Below, in pieces: positions 14,622 through 24,002 of a stretch of 60,351 bases of DNA. Both the position numbers and the translations under genes were made by a program. Each line of letters starts with the position of its first letter. Position 1 is the stretch's first letter. The stretch lies in NCBI GenBank assembly GCA_902464405.1, contig CABQJD010000010.1, positions 1 to 60,351 on the forward strand. Direction: 5' to 3'. The stretch is from an uncultured Actinomycetaceae bacterium (lineage in GTDB: Bacteria > Actinomycetota > Actinomycetes > Actinomycetales > Actinomycetaceae). The notes beneath the pieces were generated by a model that had not been told where the DNA came from, did no database searches, and worked only from the letters and a program-made list of their open reading frames with translations.

Positions 14622-17600
14622 ATGAGCGCAAAGAAGCACCCATTTATACATATATTAGTATCCGTATTATTTTCATTATCTTTAGTTTTTATTTGTTTTT
14701 TTGGAGTTGAAGCTCCTGCCTACGCTGCAGATCCTACTGTAGTTAGCACTGAAGAAACAGATGAGGTCAAGCTCTCTTTACTTCTGATTTCAGGAGATCC
14801 GAAATCTGCTGATTCTACTGTGGAATATAGATTGCAGCTAACGAATAAAAGTTCTTCGGCTCGATCTTTTGAGAGCGTAGCATCAAATCTTAATGGTTAT
14901 AATTCCTGCAAGTGGCGAGATGCTAAACCAAACGTTATGCAAGAATGCTATTCGGCTGGGAATCAAAATAAACTTACACACGTCGTCACCGCAGAAGAAG
15001 CAGCACAAGAAAATGGTTTCGTCCCGTATATCACGTTCAGAATGTACTCTGGCACTCAGTATCAGGGAACTGCCAAAAGCGTTGGGGGAATCAATAGCCA
15101 GCTAGCTCCATCGAATGCGAAGCTCACTATCATGAATCCTAAAGAGCCAGGCGAGAAATGGTTTGTGGGAGAAAAAATAGAATACAAAGCCAGTATTAGA
15201 AATGATACAGGCACAGCTCGCTCTATGAGCGTGAAAAGCTCCAACCTCGAGAACTGGAGTGGCTGTAAATGGAGTTCGGTTGCAGCTGATAACAACTGGA
15301 AAGAATGCACTTTCGCATATCACGTTGTGAGTGAAACAGATAAAAATGCGGGCACGTTTACAGCATCAATAGTCTGGCAGTCTTATCCAAGCACAGGCTA
15401 TAGCGGCACTCCTACCGATTATGCTACGGCTACAAGCGAGGCGCTCAGTATTGGCTCTGATTATCTTAAATTAACGAAATTCAGCCAAACTGCAGATTCT
15501 GTAAAAGAAACCTATCAAGTTGGCGATAGCGTCACTTTCGATGTTTCTTTCCAGAAAATTGGAAGCACGCCGATGAATGTTGCTCTTTCAACTGATACAG
15601 CATTGACTAATGTGAGTGATGTGCCGGCTCATTCATGCGCGGCAGCGAGCCTTGCAGACGAAAATTCCACCCATAATTGCCAGCTATCCTATACCCTCAA
15701 AGAGAGCGATCTGCAGCGTGGGGAAGTGGAGGCAAAACTTGCGCTCACAGGATCGTTGAACGGTGTGCCAGAGCATACAGTAAAAGCACGTACCTATGTG
15801 TACACACAAAAATCTTGGAATCGTGCAGATCCTGCAAAAGCGAAAGACGCGGATCCTGCTGCAACAGCGCTTGAACCTCGCGAAATCACCACTCTTTCCG
15901 CAAGTAATAGTGACGCCAGAATAAGAATTCCAGCTATTGCTGTAGCGCCTAACGGAGATCTGTTGGCGTCGTATGATTATCGCCCACGAGCCGGGCAGGC
16001 AGGCGGAGGAGATTCCCCAAATGAAAACTCGATTATTCAACGCCGCTCGAAAGATAACGGGAAAACGTGGGAGCCAGAAACAATAGTGGCACGCGGTTTA
16101 GTGAAGGATAATCTCGCTTCACCTCTTGGATACTCTGATCCGTCGTACGTGGTAGATCATGATACAGGCACAATTTTTAACTTTCATGTGCATAGCCAAA
16201 TATCTGGAGTATTTGCCAATAACCCTGCTTACACTTTTAAAGATGACGGGATGCTAGATGAGGCTAATGATCATACAATGAATCTTGGCCTATCTGTTTC
16301 TACTGATAACGGTTATAGCTGGGAGCAGAAAATAATCACTGCGCAAGCGCTTGGCGATAAAGCGAAAGAGCTGAAGTCGTGCTTTGCTACTTCTGGCGCT
16401 GGTACGCAAAAACTCGTTGCTCCCAATAAAGGAAGACTTCTCCAGCAAATGGCATGCGTGAAGAAGAGTGGCGGTATTTTTGCATACACTATCTATTCCG
16501 ATGATCACGGCCAAACGTGGCAGAGTGGAAATGCTACTCCTGCTGTGGCAAAAAAGAATTACGATGAAAATAAAGTTGTAGAGCTTTCTGATGGTTCTTT
16601 GCTGCTAATGTCTCGTTCTCAAAATGGCGGCGGGCGCCTCGTGTGCACCTCCGATGATTCTGGAGAAAATTGGAAGGATTGCAAGATATTAAATGGGCTA
16701 TCGGATGAAAATAATAATGCCCAGGTGATTCGTGCTTTCCCGAATGCCGCGCCTGGCACTGTGCGTTCTAAAGTATTGCTCTTTTCTGGTACGCCAAGTG
16801 GGCGCAGCAACGGTACCGTGTGGGTGTCTTTCGATGACGGAAAAACATGGCCTGTGAGTAAAAAATTCCGTCAAGGCGGCACTGGCTATACCACAATGGC
16901 AGTGCAATCAGATGGAAGTATCGGGATGCTGATGGAATCAAAGGTGTATGACGATATTGCGTATACTAACTTCAATCTGCGCTGGATTGAAGACGATTTC
17001 CGTACAGAACTGAAAGGCACAGATGCTTCTGGAAAAGGGAAAATCGGTGAAGAGTTTTCTACTTCACTGGCTGACCTCTTCCAGCGCAATGATCCCGCTT
17101 TGGCAGATACATTCAAAGTGGAAGGCCTGCCTTTGGGATTAACTGTCGATCCTGCAACTGGAAAAGTGAGTGGTATGCCTGTGGGTGCGCTTACCGAAGA
17201 TAAGGTATATCCGCTGAAGGTTACTTTAACTGAAGCTGAAGATGGCACGGGCTATCCTCGCATTGCTACCGCCACTTATACGCTCACTCTCAGCCCGCGC
17301 TCTAATGATAACCCTGCGCCAGATCCAGTGATAGGCACAGTTGCTGATCAGAAGGTACAAGCAGGAGAAGCTATTACTCCGATTATGCTAAGCGTAAAGA
17401 ATGGTGCAATTAGTAGCGTCAATGGTTTGCCAGAGGGGATCACTTATGATGCTGCAACTGGTGCTATCAGCGGTATACCTACCGCTGCGGGTGATTATGT
17501 TGTGACGATTAACGCTGTAAATGTGGATGGGGAAGAAAAAGCTTCTATAACGTGCACAATTAAAGTCGAATCCGCTTCGTTGCCTGCTAATCCAAGCGAT

Positions 17601-17780
17601 TCTCGCAATCTGGGTGGAAGTGGCGTTCAAAAAGCAGCTACTCCTAAAGTTGATGCAATGAGAGATACCGTTGCACATACAGGTATGGCTGGTGTGGCGA
17701 AGTTGATGGCGCTCGCTGCTTTGAGCGCTGCAGGCGGAGCTGTCTTGCTGCGGCGCAGACGTTTAGAGCTAGATATCTAG
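14622..17780 (+). CDS. Cell-wall-anchored sialidase (GH33)
   Basis: The 1052-aa secreted protein releases terminal sialic acid from host glycans. A signal peptide (cleavage after residue 35, AYA) is followed by about 370 residues of repeated beta-sandwich-like domains, then the GH33 propeller starting with the RIP motif (R435-I436-P437, part of the catalytic arginine site). At least five Asp boxes are visible: RSKDNGKTW, STDNGYSW, SDDHGQTW, SDDSGENW and SFDDGKTW. Two putative-Ig (He_PIG-like) repeats follow (GLPLGLTVDPATGKVSGMP and GLPEGITYDAATGAISGIP). The C-terminus has VAHTG (1017-1021), a hydrophobic segment and RRRR, a sortase signal in which the usual LPxTG is altered. The gene stands alone, with a likely leaderless promoter and a strong terminator. 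Confidence 0.92.
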   Translation: MSAKKHPFIHILVSVLFSLSLVFICFFGVEAPAYAADPTVVSTEETDEVKLSLLLISGDPKSADSTVEYRLQLTNKSSSARSFESVASNLNGYNSCKWRDAKPNVMQECYSAGNQNKLTHVVTAEEAAQENGFVPYITFRMYSGTQYQGTAKSVGGINSQLAPSNAKLTIMNPKEPGEKWFVGEKIEYKASIRNDTGTARSMSVKSSNLENWSGCKWSSVAADNNWKECTFAYHVVSETDKNAGTFTASIVWQSYPSTGYSGTPTDYATATSEALSIGSDYLKLTKFSQTADSVKETYQVGDSVTFDVSFQKIGSTPMNVALSTDTALTNVSDVPAHSCAAASLADENSTHNCQLSYTLKESDLQRGEVEAKLALTGSLNGVPEHTVKARTYVYTQKSWNRADPAKAKDADPAATALEPREITTLSASNSDARIRIPAIAVAPNGDLLASYDYRPRAGQAGGGDSPNENSIIQRRSKDNGKTWEPETIVARGLVKDNLASPLGYSDPSYVVDHDTGTIFNFHVHSQISGVFANNPAYTFKDDGMLDEANDHTMNLGLSVSTDNGYSWEQKIITAQALGDKAKELKSCFATSGAGTQKLVAPNKGRLLQQMACVKKSGGIFAYTIYSDDHGQTWQSGNATPAVAKKNYDENKVVELSDGSLLLMSRSQNGGGRLVCTSDDSGENWKDCKILNGLSDENNNAQVIRAFPNAAPGTVRSKVLLFSGTPSGRSNGTVWVSFDDGKTWPVSKKFRQGGTGYTTMAVQSDGSIGMLMESKVYDDIAYTNFNLRWIEDDFRTELKGTDASGKGKIGEEFSTSLADLFQRNDPALADTFKVEGLPLGLTVDPATGKVSGMPVGALTEDKVYPLKVTLTEAEDGTGYPRIATATYTLTLSPRSNDNPAPDPVIGTVADQKVQAGEAITPIMLSVKNGAISSVNGLPEGITYDAATGAISGIPTAAGDYVVTINAVNVDGEEKASITCTIKVESASLPANPSDSRNLGGSGVQKAATPKVDAMRDTVAHTGMAGVAKLMALAALSAAGGAVLLRRRRLELDI

Positions 17781-17803
17781 ACGTCTAATACGCTCGATTA
17801 TAT

Positions 17804-17851
17804 GCTTAGGGGGTGTTGTTGGAATCGATGATTCAACAACACCCCCTAAGC
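17804..17851. terminator. 18-bp stem terminator between sialidase and rpmB
   Basis: A perfect 18-bp stem (17804-17821 with 17834-17851) begins GCTTAGGGGG and closes a 12-base loop. There is no T tract. It lies 23 bp after the sialidase stop, between convergent genes, and can act in both directions. Confidence 0.8.
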
Positions 17852-17920
17852 ACTAGCAATCTTCTCAAGCTGTAAAGTAAAGATATAAAGTGAATAGCAA
17901 AAACTCGCAGAGTGAACAGC

Positions 17921-17946
17921 AAAAAGCCCCGCAAGGCGCGGGGCTT
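17921..17946 (-). terminator. Rho-independent terminator of rpmB
   Basis: On the minus strand a 9-bp stem AAGCCCCGC/GCGGGGCTT (17938-17946 with 17924-17932) with a 5-base loop is followed by a T run ending at 17921. This is a textbook intrinsic terminator 20 bp after the rpmB stop. Confidence 0.92.
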
Positions 17947-17965
17947 ATCACATATCTGTAAAAGA

Positions 17966-18157
17966 TCAGATGTTGCGCGTCACCTTACCAGCCTTAAGGC
18001 AGGAGGTGCATACGTTCAGGCGCTGAGGCGTACCCTTGACGAGGGCGCGTACACGCTGAATGTTTGGATTCCAGCGGCGGTTCGTGCGCACATGAGAGTG
18101 CGAGACGCTCTTGCCGAAGCCTGGACCCTTGCCGCAGATTTCACATACAGAGGCCAC
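17966..18157 (-). CDS. rpmB: 50S ribosomal protein L28
   Basis: The protein has 63 residues and begins ASVCEICGKGPGFGKSVSHS, the L28 signature. Two CxxC pairs (C5-C8 and C50-C53) make this the zinc-binding form, which suggests that a zinc-free paralogue could exist elsewhere under Zur control, as in other actinobacteria (inference). The start is a GTG at 18157 with AAAGGAG eight bases upstream. It is divergent from recG, with about 200 bp between the starts. Confidence 0.96.
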   Translation of the reverse strand: MASVCEICGKGPGFGKSVSHSHVRTNRRWNPNIQRVRALVKGTPQRLNVCTSCLKAGKVTRNI

Positions 18158-18361
18158 GATTCACTCCTTTACGTTTTTCATAGAGCCAAATGGATTGGCA
18201 ACTTCTCAATGATAGCTAATAATCCTCTCAGGTTCCAACCTAAAAGATACGTGGCATTGAGCACGTTTGTTTCTGCCTTTGTAGCACAGCTGCGCGCAGT
18301 AGCTTGCAGCATACAGCAAGTAAGATAAAAGCCAGTATGATAAAACGCAGAGGTGGTGAGG

Positions 18362-20764
18362 ATGTATTCTCAGGATCTGCATACTGTACAAAACGAACAA
18401 TGCGATCGGCGCGAGCAGAATGTGACCAGCGTTTCATCGCGTCATTCTAGAATAAACGATGCTGCTTTGGTGAGCGAAACGCGTGACGTGCTGAGCACTC
18501 ATCTTGAACGCTTCATTGGGAAACGATCTGCCAATCGTCTAGATAAGCTTGGTATTTCAACCGTTGCTGATCTTTTGAGCCACGTGCCATTTAGGTTGGC
18601 TCATCGTGGAGAACTGATGCCTATAGAAGCTGTGCGCGAAGGTGATGCCGTGACGGTTGTGGCTCGCGTCCTCAGCTCTTCACTGCGCTCGATGCACGCA
18701 CGTCAAGGCTATATTCTCACTTTGCTCGTCACTGATGGCGAGCATGATCTAGAACTCACCTTTTTTGCTAAGAATTCCAGACCATTAAAATTTCACGAGA
18801 TGCAGCTGCAGCCTGGAACGGTTGCAACGTTTTCAGGAACGATTAGCTCCTATCGAGGGCGTTTGCAACTGACTCACCCCGATTATGCTCATGTAGACGA
18901 AATGAACGGCATAGATGCTGAAGCGATAGCGCGCCCAATACCTATCTACCATGCGAGTGCTTCTGCTCCAAGCTGGAAAATTCAGCAGGCGGTAGAGATG
19001 ATTCTCCCTATGCTGAGCGAATCTAGTGTGCCAGATCCCCTTCCCGAAGATTTTAGACGCGAGCATGCTTTGCCCACGAAGTTTCAGGCATTGAAGTATC
19101 TGCATGAGCCGAGCGATGAAGAGCAATGGCAGCTTGGAAAAAAACGCATGGCTTATGAAGAGGCGTTCGTACTGCAAACCATACTTGCTCGCCGCCGTAT
19201 AGAAGCACAAAATGATTCTGCGCCTCGCTGCGTGCCAGCGCATATATCGGCTGCATTCGAATCGCGACTTCCGTTTGAGCTGACGCCAGGGCAGCGTGCA
19301 GTAGGGGAGACTATCGCACGAGATCTTGCTCAAACCCAGCCTATGCGCCGATTGCTGCAAGGAGACGTCGGCACAGGAAAAACAATTGTGGCACTGAGAG
19401 CTATGCTGCAAGTGCTCGATTCTGGCTATCAGGCTGTGTTGCTCGCACCAACGGAAGTGCTTGCTCGCCAGCATGCGCAAACTTTCGAGCATATGCTTGG
19501 AGATCTTGCTCATGGTGGAGAAATTGGTGCACCTGAAGAAGCGATTCGCATTGAACTTCTCACAGGTTCCCTTACTACTGCCCAGCAGCGCAGTGTTTTG
19601 GCAAGGCTGGCATCAGGAGTACCGAGTATTATCGTAGGTACTCACGCCCTGCTTTACGAGCGCGTCCAGCTTCCGCGTCTCGGGTTTGTCGTCATCGACG
19701 AACAGCACAGATTTGGGGTAGATCAACGCGATACGCTTGCTCGAGGTGCACATCTGCTCGTCATGACGGCGACGCCCATTCCTCGGACAATTGCGATGAC
19801 GAGTTTCGGGGATCTGGATATTAGTACTCTCGAGGAGCTTCCTCAAGGTAGAGCGCCGATCAGCACAGTGCTCGTGCCTGCCGATAACGATGTGTGGGTG
19901 CGCAGGATATGGGAGCGTGCTCGCGAAGAAATTGAGCGCGCAGGGCGTGTGTATGTAGTATGCTCGCGAATTGCTGCAGAAGATATAAATAAGTGTGATG
20001 CTGCTGGTTTTGCAGGCGAATATGCTGATAGCTGCGCTGAAAATGTTTTGAGCGTACAAATGCCTTTGAGTAGTGGCAGTGGTGCTCAGAAAAATACTGC
20101 CAACTCTCTGTACGCTGACGCTGATAGTGGCAGTGTGGAGAGGAAACTTGAATCTGTGGAAGACGTCGTTGCACGCCTTAAAAAAGAGCCTGCACTTGAG
20201 GGAATTGGAATTGGATATGTGCACGGAAAGCTCGACTGCGCTGCTAAAGACGCTGCGATGAAATCTTTTGCATCGGGTGATTGTTCGATTCTCGTATCGA
20301 CTACAGTCATTGAGGTTGGCATTGATGTGCCTGCTGCGACGATGATGGTCATTTTAGATGCGGATCGTTTTGGGCTTTCTCAGCTTCATCAGCTCAGAGG
20401 GCGTATTGGGCGCGGCAACCAGGCGAGCGTATGCTTGGCGGTGCATCGTGCGGCTGAAGGCACTCTTGCCTGGGAGCGGCTATCTGCTTTTGCGCGCACA
20501 ACAAATGGTTTTGAACTAGCCGAAAAAGATCTAGAGCTGCGTTCAGAAGGGGATGTGCTTGGCACAGATCAATCTGGCACTCACAGCTCGCTTACCTACC
20601 TCTCAGTGCTGCATGATGCAGATATTATTGAAAGTGCGAAATCTGCTGCGTATGCGTGCATATCTGCTGATCCGAGCCTTGATTTGCCCGAGCATAGCAC
20701 TCTTAAGGAAACTGTGCGCTCTATTGAGCAAACTACGCGTGCAGAATATATCGACAGATCTTAA
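18362..20764 (+). CDS. recG: ATP-dependent DNA helicase RecG
   Basis: RecG remodels stalled replication forks and Holliday junctions. The 800-aa protein has an N-terminal wedge domain with an OB fold, followed by two RecA-like domains: Walker A GDVGTGKT (334-341), motif II DEQH (446-449) and MTATPIPRT. A C-terminal helicase domain carries STTVIEVGIDVP and QLRGRIGRG. An unconserved insert of about 55 residues rich in Ser, Ala and Asp sits inside the second helicase domain. I chose the ATG at 18362 with AGAGGTG six bases upstream, and a TATGAT -10 element at 18336-18341. It leads the recG-rsmD-coaD run, typical of actinobacteria. Confidence 0.94.
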   Translation: MYSQDLHTVQNEQCDRREQNVTSVSSRHSRINDAALVSETRDVLSTHLERFIGKRSANRLDKLGISTVADLLSHVPFRLAHRGELMPIEAVREGDAVTVVARVLSSSLRSMHARQGYILTLLVTDGEHDLELTFFAKNSRPLKFHEMQLQPGTVATFSGTISSYRGRLQLTHPDYAHVDEMNGIDAEAIARPIPIYHASASAPSWKIQQAVEMILPMLSESSVPDPLPEDFRREHALPTKFQALKYLHEPSDEEQWQLGKKRMAYEEAFVLQTILARRRIEAQNDSAPRCVPAHISAAFESRLPFELTPGQRAVGETIARDLAQTQPMRRLLQGDVGTGKTIVALRAMLQVLDSGYQAVLLAPTEVLARQHAQTFEHMLGDLAHGGEIGAPEEAIRIELLTGSLTTAQQRSVLARLASGVPSIIVGTHALLYERVQLPRLGFVVIDEQHRFGVDQRDTLARGAHLLVMTATPIPRTIAMTSFGDLDISTLEELPQGRAPISTVLVPADNDVWVRRIWERAREEIERAGRVYVVCSRIAAEDINKCDAAGFAGEYADSCAENVLSVQMPLSSGSGAQKNTANSLYADADSGSVERKLESVEDVVARLKKEPALEGIGIGYVHGKLDCAAKDAAMKSFASGDCSILVSTTVIEVGIDVPAATMMVILDADRFGLSQLHQLRGRIGRGNQASVCLAVHRAAEGTLAWERLSAFARTTNGFELAEKDLELRSEGDVLGTDQSGTHSSLTYLSVLHDADIIESAKSAAYACISADPSLDLPEHSTLKETVRSIEQTTRAEYIDRS

Positions 20765-20791
20765 AATCGTAGGGAAAGGCGGGGTGATAGC

Positions 20792-21361
20792 GTGACGAGA
20801 ATTGTGGCAGGGCTTGCTAAAGGGCGGCAGCTTGCAGTGCCGAAATCTGGTACGCGCCCGACTTCAGAGCGTGTGCGAGAAGCGTTATTTTCGCGTCTCG
20901 AACACTGGGGATATGTTGATAGCGCAGTCGTGGTAGATCTCTATGCTGGCTCTGGGGCGCTCGGTTTAGAGGCTGCGAGCCGAGGTGCGAGCACAGTGGT
21001 GTGCGTAGAAGCTGCTCAGAGCGCTGCGAGAGTAATTGCCCGCAACGTTTCTATGACTGGTCTTGCCAGCGTCGTCACCGTCAATAAAAAGGCGCAGAGC
21101 TATCTGAGAGCAGAGCCAGGAGCTATTCCCGAGTTTGATATGGCATTGCTGGATCCTCCCTATGCGTGCGCTGACGATGAACTTGCCGATACGCTGAGTG
21201 CTCTTGCACAGCACATGGTATATGACGGTTTGATTGTGGTTGAGAGGGATAAGAGATCGCCTGAGCCTATCTGGGCTGAGGGATGGGAACTTATCGACGA
21301 GTGGATTATGGGCGATACGAAAATCTGGAGTGCGCGCCGCTCCCAGAGCTTGAATAGCTAG
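20792..21361 (+). CDS. rsmD: 16S rRNA (guanine966-N2) methyltransferase RsmD
   Basis: This 189-aa class I SAM-dependent methyltransferase modifies G966 of 16S rRNA. Visible features are RIVAGLAKGRQLAVP and TRPTSERVREALFSRL at the N-terminus, the SAM-binding loop VVDLYAGSGALGLEAASRGA, and the catalytic DPPY motif. The start is GTG at 20792, with AAAGGCGGGG a short way upstream and 27 bp after the recG stop, so it is co-transcribed with recG. coaD follows after 17 bp. Confidence 0.94.
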   Translation: MTRIVAGLAKGRQLAVPKSGTRPTSERVREALFSRLEHWGYVDSAVVVDLYAGSGALGLEAASRGASTVVCVEAAQSAARVIARNVSMTGLASVVTVNKKAQSYLRAEPGAIPEFDMALLDPPYACADDELADTLSALAQHMVYDGLIVVERDKRSPEPIWAEGWELIDEWIMGDTKIWSARRSQSLNS

Positions 21362-21378
21362 CGAGATAATATAAAGAC

Positions 21379-21867
21379 ATGAGTATTGCAGTCTGCCCTG
21401 GTTCGTTTGATCCGATAACACTCGGTCATATCGACGTGATAGAAAGAGCGCTCACCATGTTTGATGAAGTTATTGTAGGTGTGGGGCGCAATACGAAAAA
21501 GCAGTATTGGTTTACAGACGGTGAACGGGTCGCATTGGCGCGCACGGCACTTTCTCATCTGGATCACGTGCGAGTGGAGCTTGCGGATGGGCTTACTGCC
21601 GATTTCGCTGCAGATCAAGGGGCGCAAGCGATTATTAAAGGTTTGCGCGGGGCTGCTGATTACGATAACGAACAGGCGATGGCACTACTCAACCGCCATC
21701 TGAGCGGCATTGAAACGGTATTCGTTATAGGAGATCCAAAACTCGCTCATGTGGCGTCGTCCTACGTAAAAGAAATTGCCAGCTTCAATGGGTTGTTTGA
21801 AGATTTAGTGCCTGCGAATGTGGCTCTTGCTCTTCATCAGAAAGTGCTAGATCGGCATAGCTCATAA
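21379..21867 (+). CDS. coaD: Phosphopantetheine adenylyltransferase
   Basis: CoaD makes dephospho-CoA from 4'-phosphopantetheine and ATP. The protein has 162 residues, the normal length. It carries the nucleotidyltransferase signature PGSFDPITLGHID, with TLGH as its HxGH-type motif, and the C-terminal SSYVKEIASFNG block. It follows rsmD by 17 bp in the usual order. About 130 bp separate it from the sepIVA-like gene, enough for a new promoter. Confidence 0.95.
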   Translation: MSIAVCPGSFDPITLGHIDVIERALTMFDEVIVGVGRNTKKQYWFTDGERVALARTALSHLDHVRVELADGLTADFAADQGAQAIIKGLRGAADYDNEQAMALLNRHLSGIETVFVIGDPKLAHVASSYVKEIASFNGLFEDLVPANVALALHQKVLDRHSS

Positions 21868-21999
21868 AGCTGGGGAGTATGTTTGCGGTATGTGCTTGGA
21901 ATATGTGTGATTTTAGGTGTGAGCGTGTGAAAATAAAGGAATCAATCGTATCGATCTGGTGTAAGAGTTGTATACGGTTTATTGGAAAGGGATATAGCG

Positions 22000-22641
22000 A
22001 TGAGTGAACTTGATATGAACGAAGAAACGGGTGCGTCGCTTCTGGAGATTCTTGAGGAACTTACTGACCGCGTCAGGCAGGCAAAATCTATGCCGCTTTC
22101 AGCGTCGGTACTTATTAATCAAAGTGAAGTGCTCGATCTTTTGGAGACTGCTCGGGCAATTGTTCCTCAGCAGATTGTGGACGCTGATTCCGTGCTTCAA
22201 GATGCTTCTGCTCTTACCGACAATGCTCACGTTCGGGCAGAAAAGATGATGGCAGATGCGCGAGCTCGGTCGGAAAAAATGCTGGCAGATGCCCGATCGG
22301 AAGCAGACAGCGTGATCGCCCAAGCTAAAGCTCAAGCGCAGAAGCTCGTTGAAAAAGATGCAGTAACCGTTGCTGCGCGCGCAAATGCTGCAAAGATACT
22401 TGATGAAGCTCGGGTGAAAGCCCAGCACATCAAGCAGGGGGCAGATGAGTATTCTGATGAGCGATTGCGCGATCTTTGTGAAGATTTAGGCGCGATCTCG
22501 CAGCATATCGATATGTTGCAAGATCAGATTGCTGCCGGGCGTGAGGTGCTTGCTGAGCGTCTTTCAAACATTGCACATACAGATACTGCAAACGCAGGAT
22601 CTAAACGACGCGCTGCCAAAGCGGCTAGCGCACATGAATAA
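22000..22641 (+). CDS. SepIVA-like coiled-coil septation protein
   Basis: The 213-aa, highly charged, Ala-rich protein is predicted to be mostly coiled coil. Its middle has repeats of the type AEKMMADARARSEKMLADARSE, and it resembles DivIVA/ATP-synthase b-like proteins. Its position directly before a DUF177 gene and rnc matches SepIVA (Rv2927c-Rv2926c-rnc) of mycobacteria, a septum and cell-envelope factor, so orthology is likely by synteny. The start at 22000 is preceded by GGAAAGGG; the frame is open six codons further but without a ribosome binding site. The tail KRRAAKAASAHE is basic. Confidence 0.75.
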   Translation: MSELDMNEETGASLLEILEELTDRVRQAKSMPLSASVLINQSEVLDLLETARAIVPQQIVDADSVLQDASALTDNAHVRAEKMMADARARSEKMLADARSEADSVIAQAKAQAQKLVEKDAVTVAARANAAKILDEARVKAQHIKQGADEYSDERLRDLCEDLGAISQHIDMLQDQIAAGREVLAERLSNIAHTDTANAGSKRRAAKAASAHE

Positions 22642-22698
22642 TTGTGGCAATACTGCTTGAGGAATCTATGCCTTGTGAGAGAAAGTGACGAGAAAGCA

Positions 22699-23274
22699 AT
22701 GGATATGAGATCGCCTTTTGTGGTGTCTATTTCAGATTTGCCGCGCCAGGAAGGCGCACAGCGCGAGCATAGCTGCACGTTTGCTGCTCCGAAAGGAACG
22801 GGTGTGGATTTACTCAAAGTGCCCGAAGGATCTCCACTCGATGCTGCGCTCATATTTACGTCTGTAAGTGAGGGTGTTTTTGTGCAGGGGAGTGTGCGCA
22901 CCCATGCAGAAGGAAGCTGTGCGCGGTGCTTGGCTCCGTTGAGCGCTGATATATGCGAGCAGATTGCTGAGATTGTCTATTATCCCGAGAGCCTTCACGC
23001 TCTTGAAGATAGTGGGCAAGACGATATTGACGAACTTCCCGTGATCGATTCGGATCATATCGATCTTGAACCTATTGTGCGCGATGCTGTGGTGCTCGCC
23101 TTGCCTCTGCGCCCTTTATGCTCTCCAGATTGCCAGGGGTTGTGCTCAGAATGCGGTGAACGCTGGGAAGATTTGCCAGAAGATCACACACACGAATTTC
23201 TCGATCCTCGATTTAGTGCATTAGATCAACTAGCGCAGGAGATGCGCGCAACGGAAACGGGAGAGTGCGTCTAA
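22699..23274 (+). CDS. DUF177 (YceD-like) zinc-site protein
   Basis: This 191-aa protein belongs to the YceD/DUF177 family, associated in many bacteria with 23S rRNA maturation and with L32 synthesis. The signature GSCARCLAPL and the later CSPDCQGLCSECGERW (four Cys) are visible. Acidic stretches occupy the middle. The start at 22699, with GAGAAAG upstream, was preferred to an upstream TTG. In many bacteria rpmF follows immediately; here rnc follows with no gap and rpmF is not present, as in mycobacteria. Confidence 0.85.
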   Translation: MDMRSPFVVSISDLPRQEGAQREHSCTFAAPKGTGVDLLKVPEGSPLDAALIFTSVSEGVFVQGSVRTHAEGSCARCLAPLSADICEQIAEIVYYPESLHALEDSGQDDIDELPVIDSDHIDLEPIVRDAVVLALPLRPLCSPDCQGLCSECGERWEDLPEDHTHEFLDPRFSALDQLAQEMRATETGECV

Positions 23275-23964
23275 ATGTACAATCCGAATACTGTGGAGCT
23301 GATGGCAGCATGGGGTATTGATCTGGATGCTCATCTTCGTACACTTGCACTCACTCATCGATCGTGGGCGTTTGAACACGATACAGAGCATAATGAGCGC
23401 CTCGAATTTTTGGGCGATTCAGTGCTGGGCTTTATCGCTGCTGATTGGCTGTATCGTGAAGCTCCTGGAGATTCTGAAGGAGATATGAGCAAAATAAAAG
23501 CTGCAAGCGTGAGTGAAAAAGCGTTGGCAATTGTAGCTCGCAATCTTAATTTAGGAAGCTACATCCGGCTTGGTGTGGGAGAAGAGCGCACAGGAGGTCG
23601 GGATAAAGATTCTATCCTTTCTGATACTGTGGAGGCTTTGATTGCGGCAACTTATCTTCAATACGGCATGGACACTACGAGAAGAGTCGTTGAATGCCAT
23701 CTGGTACCAATTCTTGAAAAATCTTCTCACCTAGGACCAGCATTAGATTGGCGTACAGCTTTTGAGGAAGAGGCACGCAAAATAGGCGTACCAGATATTG
23801 AGGATCTGCACTACGAGATCACAGGAGAAGGCCCTGATCATGCTCGCGTCTACACAGCTGTGATGTATTTAGGAGAAAAAATGTGGGGTACAGGCACGGC
23901 AAGCAGCCAAAAAGCGGCAAAATTAGCTGCGTGCGCAGATGCATATCAACGTCTTGTAGGATAA
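23275..23964 (+). CDS. rnc: Ribonuclease III
   Basis: This 229-aa double-strand-specific endoribonuclease processes rRNA precursors and structured mRNAs. The catalytic signature NERLEFLGDSVLG is present with its acidic residues, followed by a second acidic site DTVEALIAA, and the C-terminal half is a double-stranded RNA binding domain ending in TASSQKAAKLAACADAY. The ATG at 23275 comes directly after the TAA of the DUF177 gene, so the two are coupled. Confidence 0.96.
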   Translation: MYNPNTVELMAAWGIDLDAHLRTLALTHRSWAFEHDTEHNERLEFLGDSVLGFIAADWLYREAPGDSEGDMSKIKAASVSEKALAIVARNLNLGSYIRLGVGEERTGGRDKDSILSDTVEALIAATYLQYGMDTTRRVVECHLVPILEKSSHLGPALDWRTAFEEEARKIGVPDIEDLHYEITGEGPDHARVYTAVMYLGEKMWGTGTASSQKAAKLAACADAYQRLVG

Positions 23965-24002
23965 TACGCATAGCCGAAATGCGAGTGCTTTAGGGAGGGA
24001 AT

